Source: Aquifex sp. (GTDB lineage Bacteria > Aquificota > Aquificia > Aquificales > Aquificaceae). Taken from it: a stretch of 10,010 bases of DNA. The DNA lies in assembly GCA_003978875.1 (NCBI GenBank), contig QNXQ01000061.1, forward strand, positions 1 through 10,010. Reading direction: 5' to 3'. Within the stretch, counting starts at the first letter, position 1. Each line of letters opens with the position of its first letter. Under the pieces are notes generated by a model. The model saw only the letters and a list, made by a program, of their open reading frames with translations. It ran no database searches and was not told the origin of the DNA. A program made the position numbers and the translations under genes. Below, piece by piece: positions 6,201 through 10,010 of this stretch.

Positions 6201-7948
6201 ATGGGTTTGTCTTCTGATACGACAACAGGAATGACAATATAGCCGTATTTCTTTCCCGGAGCTTTTCTCATTACCCGTCCCATAGCCTGAACTATGTCTA
6301 CAACGGACTTCCTTGGGTCAAAGAAAGCTACACAATCTAAAGCTGGAACATCTATCCCTTCCGTTAAAACCCTTGCATTCGTTAAAGCTCTTACATTTTC
6401 ATCTCCTCTAGGTCCTTCCCTTAGCCAGTCCAGCAGTCTTTTCCTTTCACTTGCGGACATATTCCCGTCTATGTGGAGAGTATTTACGGTTATAGGACTT
6501 TCAATTTCCTTCACTACATTCGGAATTTCTTTAGCTATTTGCTTTGACCTTTTTATGTTTGAACAAAAGATAACAGCCCTTCTTATGTTTACTTTTTCCT
6601 CTTCACCTTTTATATTTCCCTCAAAAGCTCTGATAATACCGACCATCTTTGCTGTATCCTCAACTTTAGAAAGACCTTTGTTTAAATACTCGTAAAGTTT
6701 TTCTTGAACTTCCTTCTCGGAGACTGTCAAGACTACCACCTTATAGTCGGTTAGATGTCCCTCTTGAACAGCCCTATAAAAGGTATACGAGAAAAAAGTG
6801 GGACCATAGATTTCCTCATCGCTCATATCGTATACTTCAAGTTCATCTTCTTTAGCTTTTTCCTTTACTCCTACACTAAAAACCTTCGGAGTTGCGGTCA
6901 TATATAACCTCTTTTTCCCTTTTACATACTCGTCGTAATGAACCTTCTTAAATACGCTTACTTCGTTTTTCAATCCTAATCCGGTTGTGTAGTGAGCTTC
7001 GTCGCAGATAATTAAGTCAAATTCGGGAAATCCTAACTTCTGAGCCTCTGATATCACATCTATTGATTGGTAAGTGGAGATCACCACCGTCATACTGTCT
7101 TTATCAGGCTTTCCTGCAACTGCATATAATTTCTGTGCATCTGTTGTAGGAGGTATAGGAAGAAGGGAAGTTTTATCTATGCTATCTTCAAGCTTACCTA
7201 CGCTTTTATCACTTGCAACTACAAAAGGTCTTATAGGGATTTCAGAATCTTCCATCCATGCCCTTAGAGTTTGATCCGCAAGTGCTATTGATGGAACTAA
7301 GAAAAGAACGTAACCTCCCTTTCCAACGAGTTTTTCCGCTATTTTGAGTGCTACGAAAGTCTTTCCCGAACCGGGAGGCATTATAAGCTTTCCTCTGTCA
7401 TTTTCTTCAAACCCCTTGAGAACTTTTTCAACCGCTTCCTTTTGATACTTCCTTAAAACCTTTTTAGGCTTAAAAGGTATTTCTTCGGGTTTTTCCCAGG
7501 AGAATTTATCCCAATCTATAAGTTCTATTTCGTCTTCTACATCAATTGTGCTGACATTATTTTTTCTTAAAGTTTCCTCCGCATGATTTGTAAGTTCCCC
7601 TATATAGACAAAAAGTCTGTATTTAAACTCATCAGGTGTAGCGGAAGCTATGAATTTGGATACCTCCTCATGGGAAATCTTAGAATCGAGATAAAACTTT
7701 GCCTGTATAGCCCATTTATTTCCTTCTTTATCAACAGCTACAAGATCTATCCCCGTGTCATGCCTACTTCCTCTGTCAGGATATTCCTCCCATAACCATA
7801 CTTCTTTAAATAAATTTCCCCAGTAGTTGTGTTTCTTTAAAAACTGCTTTACAAATCTTTCAAATAACCTCCCTGCCTTCCTCGTATCCCCGTTAGCGTA
7901 TTCCAGAAGCCTATTTATTATTTCCTTAGCGGTATAAACGCCTACCAT
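3194..7948 (-). CDS. Type ISP restriction-modification enzyme (nuclease-helicase-methyltransferase-TRD)
   Basis: One 1584-residue chain carries a whole restriction-modification system, close to the ~1570-residue LlaGI/LlaBIII enzymes. Counting from ATG 7948, the order is as follows. An Mrr-type nuclease has G-I-D68 and Q82-x-K84 (D…QxK). An SF2 helicase-translocase has Walker A GSGKT (193-197), DEAH (316-319), MTATP (350-354) and QAMGRVMR (554-561). A helical coupler follows at about 590-840. An N6-adenine methyltransferase has motif I LEPFAGTGTF (875-884) and NPPW (985-988). A long C-terminal target-recognition region runs to the end. Such enzymes methylate one strand of an asymmetric site and cut after translocating towards another enzyme. 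All key motifs look intact. ATG 7948 was chosen over TTG 7978 because a TATAAT lies 6 bases upstream of it and no Shine-Dalgarno exists. It is the first gene of the operon with SLATT and TIR. Confidence 0.94.
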   Translation of the reverse strand: MVGVYTAKEIINRLLEYANGDTRKAGRLFERFVKQFLKKHNYWGNLFKEVWLWEEYPDRGSRHDTGIDLVAVDKEGNKWAIQAKFYLDSKISHEEVSKFIASATPDEFKYRLFVYIGELTNHAEETLRKNNVSTIDVEDEIELIDWDKFSWEKPEEIPFKPKKVLRKYQKEAVEKVLKGFEENDRGKLIMPPGSGKTFVALKIAEKLVGKGGYVLFLVPSIALADQTLRAWMEDSEIPIRPFVVASDKSVGKLEDSIDKTSLLPIPPTTDAQKLYAVAGKPDKDSMTVVISTYQSIDVISEAQKLGFPEFDLIICDEAHYTTGLGLKNEVSVFKKVHYDEYVKGKKRLYMTATPKVFSVGVKEKAKEDELEVYDMSDEEIYGPTFFSYTFYRAVQEGHLTDYKVVVLTVSEKEVQEKLYEYLNKGLSKVEDTAKMVGIIRAFEGNIKGEEEKVNIRRAVIFCSNIKRSKQIAKEIPNVVKEIESPITVNTLHIDGNMSASERKRLLDWLREGPRGDENVRALTNARVLTEGIDVPALDCVAFFDPRKSVVDIVQAMGRVMRKAPGKKYGYIVIPVVVSEDKPIEEQLQENPSFRTIWQIASALRSLDESFIARIRQVMISANKYVEEQEAFDGVEGEARYESRGTGRRHDEFSSDAVLVMEFSESIPPELREKLKKTVIPKIVEKVGGRKYLESWAKDVAKKVKRILNHVNLALERDETVKKDFEDFLKALREVINPAISEDEAKSMLVQHMITKPIFDAIFEGYEFLKDNPVAQTIEKVASHFTNFIKAETEDLEDFYREVRIRVKGIDKETERQEFLRQLYDSFFKIAFPDIADRLGIVYTPVELVDFLIKSVEDILKDEFGKSLNDEDVVILEPFAGTGTFLTRLMSFLDTEALKRKYQNGEIWGNEILLLPYYIALANVESTYFDKTNEYKPFKYLLLTDTFELDEKRRKGHQLSFGFFPQSYTELMEKENKARINVIISNPPWRAGQEDMTDLNMSLKYDSLDRRIKQTYADRSKARNKNALYDSYVRAVRYASDRVGEKGIIAFVLNNGFIDSNSFDGFRKTLAEEFKKIYIFNLRGNARKQGEERRKEGDGIFGEGSRAGVALLILVKDKKDRNEPAEIYYYQVEDYLKRHQKLGLLREFGSVKSVLWKRIIPDKDGNWINQGSEEFKRFVSVEDIFEVITLGITTGRDHWVYDFSKENLREKMERFIEEYNRHVSLVKEGKIRRKEELSTDKTKISWSESLIKAVFSKDAKEVSFETAGKIRKAVYRPFVDMWLYFSKLFIHRPTLFPQIFPTEDAENRVMFFTGTGTNKDFSILMTDGIVEYGSMANTVSIPLYIYISPEDAKKKAQKTLFSSVPPKFFKTVKLGNKTYGRRLNIKYEFYRKLKDHLKADINPEDIFYYVYAVLSNPEYGRKYANDLKRERPRIPLPKDIETFNKLVEIGKRLAELHVNYESAPEYPLEVEIKGDTDRLETYFPDIRIDREKPTVIRYNEYITIKGIPEEAYEWKIAGRSPLEWLAEYVRPRKHKDSGIVIDPADYIKETGDKEYFIRLIKKVVNVSLETKEFLRQLKGLENGYT

Positions 7949-7954
7949 AAGATT

Positions 7955-7960
7955 ATTATA
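7955..7960 (-). promoter_or_regulatory. -10 box of the restriction/SLATT/TIR operon
   Basis: The minus strand reads TATAAT here, 6 bases before ATG 7948, placing transcription initiation at or next to the start codon. No convincing -35 is found at 16-18 bases, so the promoter may be weak or need an activator. It implies a leaderless mRNA and excludes the upstream TTG as the start when this promoter is used. Confidence 0.5.
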
Positions 7961-7966
7961 TCCAAA

Positions 7967-7978
7967 TTGACATATCAA
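7967..7978. promoter_or_regulatory. Near-palindrome TTGACATATCAA, candidate antitoxin operator
   Basis: TTGA and TCAA arms flank a CATA core, giving a 12-base imperfect palindrome. Flanking bases extend the dyad loosely (CCA on the left, TGG on the right). It covers the -35 of the rightward vapBC-like promoter and lies just upstream of the leftward -10, the kind of position a ribbon-helix-helix antitoxin would bind for autorepression. Binding is inferred. Confidence 0.4.
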
Positions 7979-7994
7979 TGGTTGTGTATAAAAT
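7967..7994 (+). promoter_or_regulatory. Promoter of the vapBC-like operon
   Basis: A perfect -35 TTGACA (7967-7972), a 16-base spacer and -10 TAAAAT (7989-7994). Transcription should start around 8000-8002, i.e. at the ATG at 8002, implying a leaderless mRNA. The in-frame ATG at 7978 lies upstream of the -10 and could not be on that transcript. Confidence 0.6.
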
Positions 7995-8001
7995 CATCTG
8001 T

Positions 8002-8250
8002 ATGAAGATTCGTAAGAACATAACCCTTTCAAAGAAGGCGGAAGAATATTTAAGAATGCTTGCAAAGGAAAAGAAAAAATCTCAGAGTGAAGTCATAGAA
8101 GAATTAATAGAAAAAGAAGCCAGAGAATACGAAAAGAAAAAGAAATTGGAAACTTTTGAAGAATTACTAAAAAGTGCAAAATATTACAGTGGTAAAATAG
8201 GAGATAAAACTATACAACAGATAAAAGAGGAAATGGGACGTGAACCTTAA
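8002..8250 (+). CDS. vapB: Ribbon-helix-helix antitoxin of a VapBC-like pair
   Basis: This 82-residue protein has an N-terminal ribbon-helix-helix (CopG/Arc-type) fold: a basic beta strand KIRKNITL (2-9), helix 1 at about 10-24 and helix 2 at about 27-44 (SQSEVIEELIEKEA). The C-terminal tail (45-82) is highly charged and would wrap the toxin. It should bind DNA as a dimer, probably at the near-palindrome overlapping its own promoter, and neutralise the PIN toxin encoded next. ATG 8002 is preferred to the in-frame ATG 7978: it follows the TAAAAT box by 7 bases, and MKIRKNITL is a typical RHH beginning. It overlaps the toxin gene by 11 bases. The family is clear from the pattern; the vapB name rests on its partner. 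Confidence 0.82.
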   Translation: MKIRKNITLSKKAEEYLRMLAKEKKKSQSEVIEELIEKEAREYEKKKKLETFEELLKSAKYYSGKIGDKTIQQIKEEMGREP

Positions 8251-8674
8251 AAAAGTTTTCGTTGATGGCAATGTAATAATAGACATATTTGAAGAGAAAA
8301 GGGTTAATCACAAATATTCAATAAAGGCTATTCGCATACTTTTGTCAAAAAAGGTAGAACTCCTAACAAGTTCTGACTTGATCACCACCATCTATTACGT
8401 GCTTTCTAAGATTGATAAAAGAAAAGCTCTTTCAGATATAGAAAAAGTAGTGGATATTTTTAGCGTTATACCTTTTGGTAAAGAAGACGTGAAAAAGGCT
8501 ATAAGACTTATGAAACAAGACAAAAAATTTAAGGATTTAGAAGACACGCTTCAATACGTTCTTGCCAAGAAGGAAAAATGTCAGCTTATATTATCAAACG
8601 ATGACAGCTTTTATTCACCTGATATTGAAGTGCTAAACACACAGGAGTTTTGTAAAAGATGGAACATTTCATAA
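8240..8674 (+). CDS. vapC: PIN-domain ribonuclease toxin (VapC-like)
   Basis: This 144-residue protein has the layout of a PIN domain. FVDGNVIIDIF supplies D9, N11 and D15, DLEDTLQY supplies D99, E101 and D102, and LILSNDDSF supplies N120, D121 and D122. These acidic residues would hold Mg2+ for single-strand RNA cleavage. The segment SSDLITTIYYVLSK (44-57) has Tyr where many VapC proteins have a conserved Glu; this is typical of the PIN_3-like branch, where 'yYvL-x-K' is normal, so the enzyme need not be dead. The start is GTG 8240, inside the antitoxin gene, with AGAGGA at 8226-8231 as ribosome binding site. The target RNA cannot be told from sequence. Confidence 0.85.
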   Translation: MNLKKVFVDGNVIIDIFEEKRVNHKYSIKAIRILLSKKVELLTSSDLITTIYYVLSKIDKRKALSDIEKVVDIFSVIPFGKEDVKKAIRLMKQDKKFKDLEDTLQYVLAKKEKCQLILSNDDSFYSPDIEVLNTQEFCKRWNIS

Positions 8675-8681
8675 GCTACAG

Positions 8682-8712
8682 TTGAAGTTTAAAAGGAACT
8701 CTGAGATAAGAT
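8682..8712 (+). promoter_or_regulatory. Possible promoter before the nucleotidyltransferase gene
   Basis: TTGAAG (8682-8687) and TAAGAT (8707-8712) are separated by 19 bases, which is long. The -10 lies 7 bases before ATG 8720, as at the other putative leaderless starts, and no good Shine-Dalgarno precedes that ATG. Read-through from the toxin gene 45 bases upstream is equally possible. Confidence 0.3.
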
Positions 8713-8719
8713 TTTAGTA

Positions 8720-9301
8720 ATGATGGAAGAAGAACTAAGGAGAATAAAAGAAGAAACTAATGAATTAAAGAAAATGCTGCTTTTTATGGCATGGTTAAAC
8801 AAGAAACTTAAGGAAAGGGGAACAAGAACACTTCCGGTTCTTGTTGGTGGTAGTGCTGTTGAATTATATACCTTCGGATACTATGTATCGGGGGATATAG
8901 ATTTAGTGGCACAAAATAGAGACGAGATTAAAAATATTCTGCTATCCACAGGTTTATTCAAAGAAGTAGGAAGAATATTTATTTCCGAAGAATTAGGAAT
9001 ATTTGTTGATAATACGTTGGCGGGAAGCTATGAAAAAATCAGGACAATAAAGATTCCAGAACTTGAAGCTGAAATTATGGTCATAGGAATTGAAGATTTG
9101 ATAATAGACAGGCTAAATGCTTGCATATTCTGGAATAGTCAAAGTGATTGTGAAGTCGCAAGATACTTATTTGAAAAGTACAGGAATGAGCTGGAATTAG
9201 AATACCTGATTGAAAGAGCAAAAAAAGAAAAATTGCCACTGGAGAAGATAGATTTTTTAAGGAGGTCAGGGAATGAGAAAGGAGATTATCTTAAACCTTG
9301 A
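8720..9301 (+). CDS. Nucleotidyltransferase-fold protein (DUF6036/AbiEii-like)
   Basis: This 193-residue protein has an N-terminal helix (3-33), then VLVGGSAVELYTFGYYVSGDIDLV (40-63), with G43-G44-S45 and D59-x-D61, the signature of minimal nucleotidyltransferases. A later block, IEDLIIDRLNA…W…D-x-E-V-A, then EYLIERA-x-K-E-x-L, matches the helical half of DUF6036-like proteins. Such proteins transfer a nucleotide to an RNA, protein or small-molecule target, and several relatives are toxins of the AbiEii/MNT kind; the target here is unknown. Two ATGs are adjacent (8720 and 8723). The gene lies 45 bases after the PIN toxin, and its last 29 bases overlap the next small gene, suggesting a toxin/antitoxin-like pair. 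Confidence 0.75.
   Translation: MMEEELRRIKEETNELKKMLLFMAWLNKKLKERGTRTLPVLVGGSAVELYTFGYYVSGDIDLVAQNRDEIKNILLSTGLFKEVGRIFISEELGIFVDNTLAGSYEKIRTIKIPELEAEIMVIGIEDLIIDRLNACIFWNSQSDCEVARYLFEKYRNELELEYLIERAKKEKLPLEKIDFLRRSGNEKGDYLKP
9259..9266 (+). promoter_or_regulatory. Strong ribosome binding site for the gene at 9273
   Basis: AAGGAGGT at 9259-9266, 6 bases before ATG 9273, inside the end of the upstream gene. It is a textbook Shine-Dalgarno and supports the small overlapping gene as real. Confidence 0.75.
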
Positions 9302-9497
9302 AAAGATAGAAGAGGAATACAGGAAAGCAAAGATTGAAAGACTTAAAAAGAATTATCCTGTAAGGTTCAAAAGAACCAAGCCGAGAGAAAAATTCAAAAG
9401 GGATGTTTTAATAGAATTTCTTGTAAGAATTACTCCACCTGCCAAGGATATACTTTCTGGAAGAGCCTTTTCGGAACTATTTAAAAAGGAAAAATAA
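9273..9497 (+). CDS. Small basic hypothetical protein, possible partner of the nucleotidyltransferase
   Basis: This 74-residue, Lys/Arg/Glu-rich protein has a charged helical N-terminus (2-28), a basic middle (RFKRTKPREKFKRD, 31-44) and a more hydrophobic C-terminal part (VLIEFLVRITPPAKDILSGRAF, 45-66). I recognise no family and see no membrane segment. Translation is well supported by AAGGAGGT upstream, by a 29-base overlap with the nucleotidyltransferase gene and by a TAATG junction with the recombinase gene. Its position suggests an antitoxin-like partner of the nucleotidyltransferase or a small recombination accessory factor; both are inference. Confidence 0.7.
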   Translation: MRKEIILNLEKIEEEYRKAKIERLKKNYPVRFKRTKPREKFKRDVLIEFLVRITPPAKDILSGRAFSELFKKEK

Positions 9498-10010
9498 TGG
9501 AACACTTCATAGACACCTATCTTTTCGAGCTAAAGAAAGTAAGAGATAGCAAAACCGTAAAGAAAAAAGAGTATCTTCTAAAGCATTTAATAAACTATTC
9601 TGATAACCTTCCCGTATTTGACCAATCCGAGATTTTCTCCTTCTATGAATACCTAAAACCTCAGGGACACTACAATCAGGGACGTTTTCAAGGAAATAAG
9701 GCTTTTTTACGAATGGTTGCAGGATCAGGGATTGAATTTAAAGTTTGACGAAAAAGCACTGAGGAAACTCTTTCAATCAAGGAAAGCCCAAGAAGCTTTA
9801 AAGTCAAAAAAGAAGTATTACTCGGACGAAGAAATAAACCTTATCCTCAACGCCATAAGGGGAACCGTGGAGGGAATTCCGGCCAAACACCCCATTTACT
9901 ACGTTCTTACGATATTCTTGCTTTGTTCAGGATTGAGAATTTCAGAAGCTGTTAAGGTAAGGAAAAAGGACTTTGAAATAAAGAGAATTCTCACGGAAGA
10001 AGGGGAAGAA
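9497..10010 (+). pseudogene. Tyrosine recombinase (XerC/D-like integrase), frameshifted and cut by window end
   Basis: The ATG at 9497 overlaps the previous stop (TAATG). The first frame gives a core-binding-domain beginning (MEHFIDTYLFELK…FYEYL) but reaches TGA at 9746-9748. In the frame one base later, DTTIRDVFKEIRLFYEWL continues the N-terminal SAM-like domain. It then enters the catalytic domain with YYSDEEINLIL and CSGLRISEA, the first catalytic Arg being codon 9936-9938. That frame is open to the window edge. Removing one A from the AAAA run at 9655-9658 would join the halves smoothly (YLNLRDTTIRDV), so a single-base insertion is the simplest cause. It may be a real mutation, a sequencing error or, less likely, recoding. 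The remaining catalytic residues lie outside the window. Family: site-specific recombinase acting on DNA, possibly the integrase of a mobile island. Confidence 0.8.

Noticed and set aside
5715..6695. Open frames on the + strand opposite the restriction gene (also 4146-4352, 4559-4744, 7074-7274, 7583-7795)
   Set aside because: They lie antisense to a well-supported 4.7-kb gene with intact motifs, have Ser/Phe/Leu-rich shadow composition and lack ribosome binding sites.
3194..7948. Separate Type I HsdR/HsdM or Type III Res gene
   Set aside because: Nuclease, helicase, methyltransferase and recognition region are all in one uninterrupted chain of Type ISP length and order.
7949..7978. Longer N-terminus of the restriction enzyme from TTG 7978
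   Set aside because: The added 10 residues are not needed for the nuclease domain, no ribosome binding site is seen, and a TATAAT box lies inside this segment.
7978..8001. Start of the antitoxin at ATG 7978
   Set aside because: It lies upstream of the TAAAAT box, and the RHH strand begins naturally at MKIRKNITL from 8002.
1..10010. CRISPR array, tRNA, rRNA, transposase or insertion sequence
   Set aside because: No regularly spaced repeats, cloverleaf-like sequence, rRNA-like segment or transposase motif was recognised on either strand.

Overview
The window looks like a defence-rich accessory region of a thermophilic bacterium. The proteins are very rich in Lys, Glu and Ile, arginine is mostly AGA/AGG, isoleucine is often ATA, and genes are tightly packed and often overlap. 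This resembles the Aquificales (Aquifex/Hydrogenobacter-like), but I cannot prove the taxon. No rRNA, tRNA, CRISPR array or transposase was seen.

Left part (1-2282, + strand). The tail of an unrecognised gene comes first, then a small basic protein with a DUF5710-like motif, a 225-base gap holding a perfect hairpin, an orphan 299-residue protein and a multi-pass membrane protein. The stretch 716-2282 is markedly more AT-rich than the restriction gene: sampled 60-base lines have 20-33% G+C against about 43%. This suggests recently acquired cargo.

Middle (2300-7948, - strand). This is an operon of three overlapping defence genes. First is a giant single-chain Type ISP restriction-modification enzyme (Mrr-like nuclease, SF2 helicase-translocase, N6-adenine methyltransferase, target recognition region). 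It is followed, with a 14-base overlap, by a two-TM SLATT/DUF4231 protein. That gene overlaps by 4 bases a ThsB-like TIR domain protein (MTH538/DUF1863 type). By analogy with Thoeris, the TIR protein could make a nucleotide signal that opens the SLATT membrane effector. Together the operon would combine DNA restriction with a membrane-acting abortive response. This is the most interesting part of the window.

Right part (7978-10010, + strand). Starting divergently from the restriction gene are a VapBC-like toxin-antitoxin pair (ribbon-helix-helix antitoxin and PIN-domain toxin), a nucleotidyltransferase-fold protein overlapped by a small basic protein, and a tyrosine recombinase. The recombinase reading frame is broken by an apparent single-base insertion, and the gene runs off the window end. 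The recombinase and stabilising toxin-antitoxin genes beside a restriction operon fit a mobile defence island.

Regulation. The 54 bases between the divergent start codons (7948 on -, 8002 on +) hold back-to-back promoter elements and a near-palindrome that could bind the antitoxin. Several first-in-operon genes have a -10-like box only 6-7 bases before the start codon and no Shine-Dalgarno sequence, which suggests leaderless mRNAs. Downstream genes in the same operons have Shine-Dalgarno sequences.
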